Part shown: piece after piece, positions 35,246-49,006 of the stretch
Numbering within the stretch: position 1 is the first letter of the stretch
Layout: each line of letters starts with the position of its first letter
NCBI GenBank assembly: GCA_034620365.1
Contig: JAQGEQ010000331.1
Span: 21,151-85,150 of the forward strand
Direction: 5' to 3'
Source of the DNA: Pegea sp. RAD2-039
Lineage: Eukaryota; Chordata; Thaliacea; Salpida; Salpidae
DNA: 64,000 nt
Notes under the pieces: model-generated
What the model was told of the DNA's origin: nothing
What the model saw: the letters and a program-made list of their open reading frames with translations, nothing else
Databases searched by the model: none
Position numbers and translations under genes: made by a program

Positions 35246-37257
35246 TAAAAACATAGATATTAGTGAAAACTTGTTAGAAAAAGTAAAGTTATAGCTTAAT
35301 TTATTATAGAAACATCTCTCTGAAAGTTAAATAAAATGACTAACAGTCCCAAAAGTTACAAATATTAGATTACAATTTTCAGAGACCTTTTAAAAGGAAG
35401 TTTATTTTGTAGCTTCAATTTTTTGAGTGGTTCAATTTGGTATTAAGTTTTGCTGATTAAGTAAATTAACAACTGCTAAACAAAGGTTAAAAAGGTTCTA
35501 AATTTTTTTTAAAAGAATACTCGACAAAACATTTAGTATAATCGGCTAAAAATGCTTTCATCTTTTGAAAAAGTATTAATTTATTAAACAGAACAATTTT
35601 CTGGCTTTACCTTTTAAAAAAAATGAAAATAGTAAACTAAATGAAATTAAACATTTTAATTTTTTTTGATCTTATTAAATCAGCTGAATAAATAAGGATT
35701 TATTTTGTTAGTTATGAGCTGTGATTGGACGAAATTTTCATCAAATTATTTCAAAGAGATTAGTTGCTAAGGTATCTGATCAGATCATTAGTAATTTAAA
35801 AATATTTCAATCTTTTCGAGTTTCTTACACAATCATTGATCTTTCAACAAACTTAAAACCAAGGTCGCAGATCTTTTTTGATATGTCATCTTAATCATCT
35901 AAATATCGTCTTATAATCTCCATCTTTCAAATTATATTCTATCTGATCTTTGTCATTAATTTTTTTTACAAAATCATCTCCTAAACTGAATTTTCTAATC
36001 TTCATCTTCCTAATTTATAATTTTCGAACTCATATCTTCTTAACTTAATCAGAGATCACTCATCCAAGTTTTTTACCATTAAAGAGCTTAAAATTGTTCA
36101 AAAATATCATTAGAAGATCATCGATCTTTCGACAAACTTAAAAACAACGATCTTTTAAATATGTTATCTTAATCATGTAATCAACTTCTTCTATTCTTTA
36201 TTTTTTTGTCTCTATCATTTATTGCTTAGCACCTAATCTTAAGTTTCTAAACTTTATCTTCTAATTATCACCATCTAATCCTCATCTTCTAATCCTTATG
36301 TTCTAAGTTTCATTTTCAAAACATAATCAATATTCTCCTGTTTGACTTTTCGAGTAAGAACAAAAGATAACGAAGCGAAGAGGAAGTATTTTCAGTTGTT
36401 TCTACAGATTTTAGAGTTTACAACAAGGAAAGTAACAAATGGCTTCATCTGATTTGTATGAAAAGCTCCTTGTTTTTGTCTTTTACCTATCCATGTACTC
36501 TACCTACCATTTTATTTTGGTAGATAAAGCAATTATGTCTAAAGATGTATTTAATTGTTGTCGAAAAGAAGCCTTTTTTAAAATCTTTGTTTAAAATTTA
36601 AATTTATTTATTTTATTTATTTTATTCATAAATTTAAAAATTAATTTTTTGCAAAAGATCTCTTATAATTATCTACTAGTATAAAACGTGTTTAAACTAA
36701 ATAATTATTAATTACAAATCTAATTTTCCTAATAAAATTTTTACTATGTATATTTATTACTACTAAATTCGTTAAAATACTCACTTTGTAATTATACCTA
36801 AGACTTTTAAAAACTAAAAAATTTTATTTTATAAATCTTAATTGTTAATAAAACTATTTAATAAAACAAATATATGTATTTTTAAATGATCTTGCCGTCT
36901 CTGATATTACAAGTAATCCAACAGAAATTACTTATAGACGTTAAACCAAATGCAAGTTACAACTGAATTATTGCGCAGTTTTCTCATCTCAATCTTCATC
37001 CTATCTTTTTAATCTGTGTCATCATCTTTTGTTACTTTCTAATACTCATTCTAATCTTTATCCTGATCTTTGGTCACTTTTACATAAAATTTTGAACAAC
37101 GAATTGTGAACAATTTTTGAAAGTAAATTTTAAACACTACATCTTGAATATTTGTTTAATTGGCATTTTGAGTAATGAATTTTTAATATTTTTAAAAATT
37201 AAAATTTGAATAATGAATTGTAAGTTATTTTCAAAACTAAACCATACTTAGACAAAT

Positions 37258-37400
37258 AATGGTTTGCTACGTGCGACAACATCACCTATAGACAGTGCGG
37301 AACGAGTTTAAGGGCAACAACCTCGTAAGACTAAGATACCCTTAGAAGGGAATTGTAGTTCATCTCAAACATCAGAAAGTCTACTCTGACATCATCCATT
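37258..37400. ncRNA. GC-richer conserved block, right copy 2
   Basis: Same block in tandem unit 2. It differs from copy 1 by very few bases (for example ctacgtgcg versus ctgcgtgcg). Confidence 0.35.
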
Positions 37401-38678
37401 AAATATACCAGATACATCAGAAATCTTTTATATGTAAAAACTTTGAAACTTATAATAGATTTTTAAACAGTTAAAGTGTTGAAAAAATGAAAAGTTGTTT
37501 TGAAAACGATTTAAAAACTAATAAATCATAATTTCAGTAGTTATGCTATTGAATTGTTGTTTTCTGATAAAAGTATGATGTTTTTGTCAATTTGATTTGT
37601 AGCATTAAAATCGCTTACTCGTATCGCAAGAATGAAGTTAATGATGAAAGATTTAATCAAGTGTGTTATATTTAAAGAATAAAATAAAAACATTTATTCC
37701 GTTAGAAGGAAAAGTCGATTTCCTCGTTTTTCAAATTGTTAAAATTAATGAAATTAGATTTCAGTCTTAAAAGTAGTCGAAGTCTTGAAATATTATAAAA
37801 TTATTTTTATACAAGTTTCGTACTTCCAACTGATTTCAAATGGTACAAAAACTAAAGTTTACGAAATTGATGCGCAGCGCTTCCCAATAGAGCTAAAATG
37901 ATTATCAAATTAAATCTATATAATTATTTTTGAAATCTTCTCTCAGACAACTTTTCTTGTTTTTAATTCATAGATTCTTATGCAACGGATATGTAGATTA
38001 TTTGTAACTGAAAAGAGAAAACAGTATTACTTTGATAGAAGTGTTTTGAGTTAAAAACTTTAAAAAATTGTTAGTTTTTTGTTACTTCAACTTGTTTAGA
38101 TCTATACATTTTTAAAAATCAAAAGTATAATCTTAAAAGCAATTAATAATTTACTTCTAGGCCTTATTGATTTGATTCAAGCAAAGAAATGCTTTTCAAC
38201 AATACATTAAAATCAAAGTGACAAAGATAAAAAATAAAATTATGTATAAATAAATTTTCTGTTTTAATTAAAATTGTATTTTGATTTCAATAATTCTATT
38301 GATTTATTTAAATAAATGAGCTAAGAAATAAAGCTTTAACCGAAACTTAATACAAATAAATTTTTTTAACGAAACACCTTTTGTGAAAGGGAAGTTTCCA
38401 GCCTACAGAAATACAATTTTGACGGAAATCTCTACCACAGAAAAAGGAAATCTAGTAGCTGGTAGTTTTAGTTATTGGTATAATTTATTTTATTTGGTTT
38501 TAATTGTAGGTTTGTTTTTATAGTTAGAAAGTTAATTATTTTCGAAAGTTCTTGTTGAATTAAATTTTGTTGTTGTTGAAAATCTACATGTCTAAAAAAC
38601 TTCACTTGTAAGAGTCAGTTGTTTTTATAAACTATAAATATCAGGTAAGTGAAGTTGATACTATAAGTTTAGATTTTA

Positions 38679-38848
38679 GTGAGCTTGTTTAATGTCACTT
38701 TTAAGAAACCTTCGACTATCAAGCACAAACCTATTTGTTAATTAAGTCAATTCTTGATTTAGTTTTGATCTGGACTTGTGCTATACATGAAACTTAAGCC
38801 AAATAATCTTGTGTTGATGATAAAAAACTCTTATTAAATACTATGAGC
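38679..38848 (+). repeat. Dispersed ~180-bp element, copy 4
   Basis: Within part B of tandem unit 2. Confidence 0.5.
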
Positions 38849-40861
38849 TTAAAAACATAGATATTAGTGAAAACTTGTTAGAAAAAGTAAAGTTATAGCT
38901 TAATTTATTATAGAAACATCTCTCTGAAAGTTAAATAAAATGACTAACAGTCCCAAAAGTTACAAATATTAGATTACAATTTTCAGAGACCTTTTAAAAG
39001 GAAGTTTATTTTGTAGCTTCAATTTTTTGAGTGGTTCAATTTGGTATTAAGTTTTGCTGATTAAGTAAATTAACAACTGCTAAACAAAGGTTAAAAAGGT
39101 TCTAAATTTTTTTTAAAAGAATACTCGACAAAACATTTAGTATAATCGGCTAAAAATGCTTTCATCTTTTGAAAAAGTATTAATTTATTAAACAGAACAA
39201 TTTTCTGGCTTTACCTTTTAAAAAAAATGAAAATAGTAAACTAAATGAAATTAAACATTTTAATTTTTTTTGATCTTATTAAATCAGCTGAATAAATAAG
39301 GATTTATTTTGTTAGTTATGAGCTGTGATTGGACGAAATTTTCATCAAATTATTTCAAAGAGATTAGTTGCTAAGGTATCTGATCAGATCATTAGTAATT
39401 TAAAAATATTTCAATCTTTTCGAGTTTCTTACACAATCATTGATCTTTCAACAAACTTAAAACCAAGGTCGCAGATCTTTTTTGATATGTCATCTTAATC
39501 ATCTAAATATCGTCTTATAATCTCCATCTTTCAAATTATATTCTATCTGATCTTTGTCATTAATTTTTTTTACAAAATCATCTCCTAAACTGAATTTTCT
39601 AATCTTCATCTTCCTAATTTATAATTTTCGAACTCATATCTTCTTAACTTAATCAGAGATCACTCATCCAAGTTTTTTACCATTAAAGAGCTTAAAATTG
39701 TTCAAAAATATCATTAGAAGATCATCGATCTTTCGACAAACTTAAAAACAACGATCTTTTAAATATGTTATCTTAATCATGTAATCAACTTCTACTATTC
39801 TTTATTTTTTTGTCTCTATCATTTATTGCTTAGCACCTAATCTTAAGTTTCTAAACTTTATCTTCTAATTATCACCATCTAATTCTCATCTTCTAATCCT
39901 TATGTTCTAAGTTTCATTTTCAAAACATAATCAATATTCTCCTGTTTGACTTTTCGAGTAAGAACAAAAGATAACGAATCGAAGAGGAGGTATTTTCAGT
40001 TGTTTCTACAGATTTTAGAGTTTACAACAAGGAAAGTAACAAATGGCTTCATCTGATTTGTATGAAAAGCTCCTTGTTTTTGTCTTTTACCTATCCATGT
40101 ACTCTACCTACCATTCTATTTTGGTAGATAAAGCAATTATGTCTAAAGATGTATTTAATTGTTGTCGAAAAGAAGCCTTTTTTAAAATCTTTGTTTAAAA
40201 TTAAAATTTATTTATTTTATTTATTTTATTCATAAATTTAAAAATTAATTTTTTGCAAAAGATCTCTTATAATTATCTACTAGTATAAAACGTGTTTAAA
40301 CTAAATAATTATTAATTACAAATCTAATCTTCCTAATAAAATTTTTACTATGTATATTTATTACTACTAAATTCGTTAAAATACTCACTTTGTAATTATA
40401 CCTAAGACTTTTCAAAACTAAAAAATTTTATTTTATAAATCATAATTGTTAATAAAATTATTTAATAAAACAAATATATGTATTTTTAAATGATCTTGCC
40501 GTCTCTGATATTACAAGTAATCCAACAGAAATTACTTATAGACGTTAAACCAAATGCAAGTTACAACTGAATTATTGCGCAGTTTTCTCATCTCAATCTT
40601 CATCCTATCTTTTTAATCTGTGTCATCATCTTTTGTTACTTTCTAATACTCATTCTAATCTTTATCCTGATCTTTGGTCACTTTTACATAAAATTTTGAA
40701 CAACGAATTGTGAACAATTTTTGAAAGTAAATTTTAAACACTACATCTTGAATATTTGTTTAATTGGCATTTTGAGTAATGAATTTTTAATATTTTTAAA
40801 AATTAAAATTTGAATAATGAATTGTAAGTTATTTTCAAAACTAAACCATACTTAGACAAAT

Positions 40862-41005
40862 AATGGTTTGCTACGTGCGACAACATCACCTATAGACAGT
40901 GCGGAACGAGTTTAAGGGCAACAACCTCGTAAGACTAAGATACCCTTAGAAGGGAATTGTAGTTCATCTCAAACATCAGAAAGTCTACTCTGACATCATC
41001 CATTA
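40862..41005. ncRNA. GC-richer conserved block, right copy 3
   Basis: Same block in tandem unit 3, core unchanged relative to copy 2. Confidence 0.35.
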
Positions 41006-41938
41006 AATATACCAGATACATCAGAAATCTTTTATATGTAAAAACTTTGAAACTTATAATAGATTTTTAAACAGTTAAAGTGTTGAAAAAATGAAAAGTT
41101 GTTTTGAAAACGATTTAAAAACTAATAAATCATAATTTCAGTAGTTATGCTATTGAAATGTTGTTATCTGATAAAAGTATGATGTTTTTGTCAATTTGAT
41201 TTGTAGCATTAAAATCGCTTACTCGTATCGCAAGAATGAAGTTAATGATGAAAAATTTAATCAAGTGTGTTATATTTAAAGAATAAAATAAAAACATTTA
41301 TTCCGTTAGAAGCAAAAGTCGATTTATTCCTTTTTCAAATTGATAAAATTAATGATATTAGATTTCAGTCTTAAAGGTAGTCGAAGTCTTGAAATATTAT
41401 AAAAATATTTTTTTACAATTACATACTTCGAACTTATTTCAAATGGTACAAAAACTAAAGTTTACGAAATTGATGCGCAGCGCTTCCCAATAGAGCTGAA
41501 AAGATTATCAAAATAAATCTATATAATTATTTTTGAAATCTTCTCTCAGACAACTTTTCTTGTTTTTAATTCATAGATTCTTATGCAACAGATATGTAGA
41601 TTATTTGTAAATGAAAAGAGAATACAGTATTACTTTGTTAGAAGTGTTTTGAATTAAAAATTTTAAAAATTGTTAGTCTTTTGTTACTTCAACTTATTTA
41701 GAATTATACATTTTTTAAAATCAAAAGTATAATGATAAAAACAATTAATAATATACTTCTAGGTCTTATTGATTCGATTCAAGCAAAGAAATGCTTTTCA
41801 ACAATACATTAAAATCAAAGTGACAAAGATAAAAAAATTATGCATAAAGAAAGTTACTGTTTTAATTAAATTTTACTGAAAACGGAATTTTAATTTTTAT
41901 AATTCGATTGATTTATTCACATAAATGAGTTAATAAAT

Positions 41939-42136
41939 ATGGCTTTAACGAAAAACTTAATAAAAAAGAATTTTTTATTTGAAACACTTTTTGTGAAAGG
42001 GAAGTTCCCAGCCTACAGAAACACAATTTTGACGGAAATCTTTACCACAGAAAAAGAAAATCTCTTAGCTGGTACTTTTAGTTATTGGCAGATTTTATTT
42101 TATTTGGTTTTATTTGTAGGTTTGGTTTTTAGTTAA
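41939..42136 (+). CDS. Conserved frame with hydrophobic C-terminus, unknown
   Basis: The conserved part is about 46 residues (GKFPAYRNTILTEI, then a polar linker, then SYW and a hydrophobic LFYLVLFVGLVF end). It remains open in the left arm and in units 1 and 2 (about 34,770-34,920 and 38,380-38,525). The N-terminal extension is not conserved: the left copy has a stop there. If real it would be a terminal exon of a membrane protein. A+T-driven hydrophobic runs make this uncertain. Confidence 0.25.
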   Translation: MALTKNLIKKNFLFETLFVKGKFPAYRNTILTEIFTTEKENLLAGTFSYWQILFYLVLFVGLVFS

Positions 42137-42801
42137 GATGTGAATTATTTTTGTAAGTTCTTGTTGAATTGATTTTTTAGTATATTTCTGTAAATAATTT
42201 TTTCTTGATTATCTTCAAAATACTTACAATTGAATTATAAAATTTAAATCTTTTAAAATAAATCATTTTAAATATTTAAAATATTTAAATATTTTCAAAT
42301 TTATTTTGCAGTAATAAGAAATTTACAATTATATTATTTTAAATATAATCAAATATTACTAATTCACTGTTATAAAATCTTTGTATAATTTGTTAATTAA
42401 ACTTTAAATATTTGTTTAATATTTGATAAATTTTTTAAAGTGGATTTATTCTAAAAACAAATAAAATTTATTTATTAGTTTAAATTATTGTAATTTATTA
42501 TATTAATTTAATCTGATCTTTCTTATAGATCTTTCATTCCATTATTTAATAATATTCTTAATTAATATTTAATATTTCATAACTTCATAAATCATAATTT
42601 AGTAAAATGCATTTTCTATAATAACATTATAAAACAGTCTTTTCTATAAAATTGTTTATATATTTTATGGTTAATTATCAAAATCTTTTTTTCTTTCATT
42701 ATTATTAACAACATTTTAATGGTGAAGAATAATTTTTCCAAAACTACAAATTTTGAGTCATTTATAATATTTGATTTTAATAATCTGACTTTATTTTGTA
42801 G

Positions 42802-42885
42802 ACTTATAATAAACCAATTTTTAGAGAAAACAAATAACTGACCCTTTATCCTCATTTAATGAAAGATGAAGTTTTCTGGTTGAAG
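42802..42885 (+). other. Diverged exon-like segment at array edge, right
   Basis: Mirror of 11,735-11,818 with the same ttttgtag acceptor, GTATTT donor and internal TAA. Confidence 0.35.
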
Positions 42886-44616
42886 GTATTTATCTATTTA
42901 TTTTTTAAAGACTTCTAAATTTATTTATTTACTTCAAAATGAAGTGTTTTTTATCTAAATATAATTGTGTAGATACCATAGAATTCTAAAGTTTCTCCAG
43001 TTTAATATAAATTGTAAATATTATTTATATTTGAATTTAAAGTTAGCTATTTTAAAAGTTGTATAGAAATTTGTATGAATTTTCTAGAAAATATACATTT
43101 CTGACATGTTGAAACCGAAATCCATTTGCCCTTAACTTAATCAAGATTCCAACAAACGCATCAATATTATCTAAATGTTGAACTGACCCTAATTTGAATG
43201 ATCCTTCATTTACATTTACATCTCCTATTTAAATCCAGTATCCTTGAAACTTCTAGTTGACTCTAGGATCAATTGGCCACAATATTAACCTGCCATCTAA
43301 GACTCATAATTGACTTTTATTGTTATACTTTTCTAAAAACTCAATCCCAACATTAACTAGCTTGTCACATGTATCACAAGTATTTACTGAAAATTCCTAA
43401 GTTATCCAACACCTAATCATTTATTTTAAATTCCAACATAAACATCAAATGAATTCAAATATTCAAAGGCCTCTAATTCAATTGACACCAAGTAAAACCT
43501 TACTCCCATTTTTTTACCCTATTATTAATCCAATTATTAATGATTAATACCAATTATTTCATCATAATATAAATTAAAACTATTAATCATAATTGATTTT
43601 GAAATTAGTAACTTTAAAAGCTTTATATAGTTGTGTTTTAACCTTATTAGATTTTCTAAAAACTCAATCCCAGCATCCATTTAGGATTTCCAATTGAGAT
43701 TAATTATAAATTCCTAATTGATCAAACTATCTCATAGCTCCTGATTGATTCAAGAATCCAGCAAAGATTCCCGATCTCTCCTAACATCTCAGAGCTGCCC
43801 AATAAATCCAGTGTTCACATAAGATTCCTAATTAATCCCAACGTCCAACACCTATTTATATCCAGTATCCTTGAAACTTCCAGTTAACTCTAGGATTAAT
43901 CAGCCACATTATTAATCACCCAAGTAAAAGCACCAATAGATATCAAAAACCAAAACCTTTTAACTTAATCCTACAAAGGCTCCCCATTAAAGGCTCCTAA
44001 GTGATCCCATTATTAAACGAATTTAAAAAAAACTTTTTATTATTTCTACAATCTGTTTAAATTTATTATATGATATTTGTTATAAATAAATAAACTTATA
44101 AATTTATATACTTAAAAAAGCAAATTATATTCTTATAATATGATTTTTGAAAGGTTTAATTTTATTAATTAATTTCAATCTAATTTAATAAATTTATACA
44201 TTTTATGATATTGTTGTTTATAAAGATTTATATATATATTTTTTTGGAAGTTAAATTAATAGTTTAAAATTAATGATTTTTATAAATTTTTTAAAATGAT
44301 TTTGTTCTTAAAGCAAATAGGATTTATTTATATATTTAATTAATTCTTATTTATTTTTTAATCTCACTATTATTATATATATTATTTATTCTAATATTTA
44401 TCATTTTATAATTTTATTATTATTACTCTTTTATTTTATATAATTTATTTTTATTCATATCTCTAGTTGTTTTACAATGACTTGATTAAAATAATTTTAT
44501 CTATAATTATTATTTAAGAATATTTCAATTATCAAATATGTCTTAAAATTTTCCAATTCCCATAATTTTGAATCCTTTATTATATTTGATTTTAATATTC
44601 TGATTTTATTTTTTAG

Positions 44617-44691
44617 AATTGACATGAACAAGTTTTTGAGGAATGGAAAAATAATTGGCATCTGATGACTCAACATGTTTTCAGTTTGAAG
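44617..44691 (+). other. Exon-like 75-bp segment, right array (a)
   Basis: ttttttag acceptor and GTGAGT donor. Second codon TGA in phase 0; the other phases are also closed. Confidence 0.3.
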
Positions 44692-45195
44692 GTGAGTTTT
44701 TATTATTAATGTTTAATGACTTCTAAAGTTTTTTATGAAGTGTTTAGATTATCTAAATATAATTGTGTGGATACCATAGAAATCCTAAGTTTAATCAGTT
44801 TGATATAAATTATAAACAATATTTATATTTGATTTTAAAATTAGAAACTTTAAAAGCTTTAAAGAATTGCATTTAAATATTCTAAAATTTTCTAAAAAGT
44901 CAACCCCAACATCCATTAGCCCTTCACTTAAGCATCCAATAAAGACTACCAATTAATAAAAATTTCTCACAGCTCCTGATTTAATCAACAATCCAGTAAA
45001 GATTCAAGATCTCTCTTAGCATTTCAGAGCTGCCCAATAAATCCAGCGTCCACATAAGATTCTTAATTAATCCCAGCATCCAAAACCTCCTATATTTAAT
45101 ATTTCAATTATGAAATATGTCTTAAAATTTTCCAATTCCCATAATTTTGAATCCTTTATTATATTTGATTTTAATATTCTGATTTGATTTTTTAG

Positions 45196-45270
45196 AATTA
45201 TAATGAAGAAGTTTTTGAGGAATGGAAAAATAATTGGCATCTGATGAATCAACATGTTTTCAGTTTGAAG
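45196..45270 (+). CDS. Exon-like 75-bp segment, right array (b), frame open
   Basis: ttttttag acceptor and GTTAGT donor. All 25 codons are open (NYNEEVFEEWKNNWHL, then QHVFSLK). This lies in the partially duplicated unit. No partner exon identified. Confidence 0.35.
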
Positions 45271-46452
45271 GTTAGTTTTTATTATTAATATTTAATGACT
45301 TCTAAAGTTATATATTAAATGTTTAGATTATCTGAATATAATTGTGTGGATACCATAGAAATCCTAAGTTTAATCAATTTGATATAAATTATAAATAATA
45401 TTTATATTTGATTTTAAAATTAGAAACTTTAAAAGCTTTAAAGAATTGCATTTAAATATTCTAAAATTTTCTAAAAAATCACTCCCATTTACTAAAAAAT
45501 CAATCCCAACATCCATTAGTCCTTCACTTAAGCATCCAATGAAGACTACCAATTGATAAAAATATCTCACAGCTCCTGATTTAATCAACAATCCAGTAAA
45601 GATTCAAGATCTCTCCTAGCATTTCAGAGCTGCCCAATAAATCCAGCGTCTACATAAGATTCTTAATTAATCCCAATATCCAACACCTCCTATTTATATA
45701 CAGTATCCTTGAAACTTCCAGTTAACTCTAGGATTAATCAGCCACATTATTAATCACCCAAGTAAGAGCACCAATTGATATCAAAAACCAACACCTTTTA
45801 ACTTAATCCTACAAAGGCTCCTCATTATAGGTTCGTAAGAGATACCATTATTAAAAGAATTTTTATTAACATTTGAATCATTTTTAGAATTATTTATTAT
45901 TTTTTATATGATATTTGTTATGAACATATTTTTATAAATTTATATAATTAGAATAGCAAATTATATTCTTATTAATATGATTTTTAAAAGGTTTAATTTT
46001 ATTAATTAGTTTCAATCTATTTTAATAACATTATACATTTTATAATATTGTTGTTTATAAAGATTTATATATATATTTTTTTGGAAGTTAAATTATTAGT
46101 TTAAAATTGGTGATTTTTATAAATTTTTTAAAATGATTTTGTTCTTAAAGCAAATGGGATTTAATTATATATTTAATTAATTTTTATTCATTTTATAATC
46201 TCACTTTTATTATATATATTATTTATTCCAATATTTATCATTTTTTAATTTTTATTTCATTTATCTTTTCTATTATATAAATTATTTTTATTTATGTATC
46301 TACTTGGTGTACAATTACTTGATTAAAATAATTTTATCTATAATTATTATTTAAGAATATTTCAATTATCAAATATGTCTAACAATTTTCTAATTCCCAT
46401 AATTTTGAATCCTTTATTATATTTGATTTTAATATTCTGATTTGATTTTTAG

Positions 46453-46527
46453 AATTGAAATGAAGAAGTTTTTGAGGAATGGAAAAATAATTGGCATCTG
46501 ATGACTCAACATGTTTTTAGTTTGAAG
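46453..46527 (+). other. Exon-like 75-bp segment, right array (c)
   Basis: Same framing. The second codon is TGA. Confidence 0.3.
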
Positions 46528-47689
46528 GTTAGTTTTTATTATTAATATTTAATGACTTCTAAAGTTTTTTATGAAGTGTTTACATTATCTAAATATAATT
46601 GTGTGGATACCATAGAAATGCTAAGTTTAATCAGTTTGATATAAACTATAAACAATATTTAAATTTATTTTGAAATTAGTAACTTTAAAAGAATTATAGA
46701 ATTGCGTTTAAATATTCTGAGATTTACTGAAAAGTTAATCCCAACATCCATTAGCTCTTCACTTAAGCATTCAATGAAGACTACTAATTAATAAAAATAT
46801 CTCACAGCTCCTGATTTAATCAACAATCCAGTAAAGATTCAAGATCTCTCCTAGCATTTCAGAGCTGCCCAATAAATCCAGCGTCCACATAAGATTCTTA
46901 ATTAATCTCAACATCCAACACCTCCTATTTATATACAGTATTCTTGAAACTTCCAGTTACCTCTAGGATTAATCAGCCACAATATTAATCACCCATGTAA
47001 GACCACCAATTGATATCAAAAACCAACACCTTTTAACTTAATCCTACAAAGGCTCCCCATTAAAGGCTCCTAAGTGATCCCATTATTAAAAGAATTTAAA
47101 AAATATTTTCTATTATTTCTACAATTTGTTATAATTTTTTATATGATAGTTGTTATGAACAAATAAATTTATAAATTTATATACTTAAAAAAGCAAATTA
47201 TATTCTTATAATATGATTTTTGAAGGGTTTAATTTTATTAATTAGTTTCATTCTAATTTAATAAATTTATATATTTTGTAATATTGTTGTTTATAAAGAT
47301 TTATAAATATATATTTTTAGAAGTTAAATTAATAGTTTAAAATAATTGATTTTTATAAATTTTTTAAAATGATTTTGTTCTTAAAGCAAATAGGATTTAT
47401 TTATATATTTAATTAATTTTTATTTATTTTTTAATTTCACTATTATTATATATATTATTTATTCCAATGTTTATCATTTTATAATTTTTATATTATTACT
47501 CTTTTATATTATATAATTTATTTTTATTTGTGTATCTACTTGGTGTACAATTACTTGATTAAAATAATTTTTTCTGTAATTATTATTTAAGAATATTTTA
47601 ATTATCAAATATGTCTAAAAATTTTCCAATTCCCATAATTTTGAATCCTTTAATATATTTGATTTTAATATTCTGATTTGATTTTTTAG

Positions 47690-47764
47690 AATTATAATGA
47701 ACAAGTTTTTGAGGAATGGAAAAATAATTGGCATCTGATGACTCAACATGTTTGTAGTTTGAAG
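47690..47764 (+). CDS. Exon-like 75-bp segment, right array (d), frame open
   Basis: ttttttag acceptor, GTTAGT donor, all 25 codons open (NYNEQVFEEWKNNWHL, then QHVCSLK). Confidence 0.35.
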
Positions 47765-48931
47765 GTTAGTTTTTATTTTTAATGTTTAATGACTTCTAAA
47801 GTTTTTTATGAAGTGTTTACATTATCTATATATAATTGTGTGGATACCAAAGAAATCCTAAGTTTAATCAGTCTGATATAAATTATAAACAATATTTAAA
47901 TTTATTTTGAAATTAGTAACTTTAAAAGCATTATAGAATTGCGTTTTAATAATCTGAGATTTACTGAAAAATCAATCCCAACATCCATTAGCCCTTCACT
48001 TAAGCATCCAATGAAGATACTTTTTGATAAAAATATCTCACAGCTCCTGATTTAATCAACAATCCAGTAAAGATTCAAGATCTCTCCTAGCGTTTCAGAG
48101 CTGCCCAATAATTCCAGCGTCCACATAAGATTCTTTATTCATCCCAACATCCAACACCTCCTATTTATATACAGTATTCTTGAAACTTCCAGTTAACTCT
48201 AGGATTAATCAGCCACATTTTTAATCACCCATGTAAGACCACCAATTGATATCAAAAACCAACACCTTTTAACTTAATCCCACAAAGGCTCCCCATTAAA
48301 GGCTACTAAGTGATCCCATTATTAAAAGAATTTATAAAAAATTTTTTATTATTTCTACAATTTTTTATAATTTTTTTATATGATAATATTTGTTATGAAC
48401 AAATAAATTTATAAATTTATATACTTAAAAAAGCAAATTATATTCTTATAATATGATTTTTAAAAGGATTAATTTTATTGATTAATTTCAATCTATTTTA
48501 ATAAATTTATACATTTTATAATATTGTTGTGTTTATAAAGATTTATAAATATATATTTTTGGAAGTTAAATTATTAGTTTAAAATTGGTGATTTTTATAA
48601 ATTTTTTAAAATGATTTTGTTCTTGAAACAAACAGCATTTATTTATATATTTAATTAATTTTTATTTATTTTTTAATCTCACTTTTATTATATATATTAT
48701 TTATTCCAATGTTTATCATTTTATAATTTTTATATTATTACTCTTTTATATTATATAATTTATTTTTATTTGTGTATCTACTTGGTGTACAATTACTTGA
48801 TTAAAATAATTTTATCTATAATTATTATTTAAGAATATTTCAATTATCAAACATGTCTAAAAATTTTCTAATTCCCATAATTTTGAATCCTTTATTATAT
48901 TTGATTTTAATATTCTGATTTGATTTTTTAG

Positions 48932-49006
48932 AATTGAAATGAAGAAGTTTTTGAGGAATGGAAAAATAATTGGCATCTGATGACTCAACAGGTTTTCAGT
49001 TTGAAG
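48932..49006 (+). other. Exon-like 75-bp segment, right array (e)
   Basis: Same framing. The second codon is TGA. Open and closed units alternate along the array. Confidence 0.3.

Larger units (their letters stand above)
32815..36376. repeat. ~3.6 kb tandem unit 1 (right arm)
   Basis: The unit is composite. Part A (about 32,815-34,957) is the mirror of left 12.5-14.8 kb. Part B (about 34,957-36,376) is a copy of 27,850-30,255 with an internal ~1.1 kb deletion (join near 35,617). Part B ends at ataacgaagc, where the homeobox gene would follow, but joins instead to the next part A. Confidence 0.85.
36377..39980. repeat. ~3.6 kb tandem unit 2 (right arm)
   Basis: Near-identical to unit 1, including the same A/B junction and the same internal deletion in part B. 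Starts gaagaggaagtattttc directly after part B of unit 1. Confidence 0.9.
39981..42150. repeat. ~3.6 kb tandem unit 3, part A only
   Basis: The first part follows unit 2 closely. From about 41,300 onward it resembles the left arm more than units 1-2 (for example the ttatttgaaacac stretch at 41,970). It then continues into the ~1.23 kb array instead of part B, marking the original arm sequence and a likely exchange point. Confidence 0.8.
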
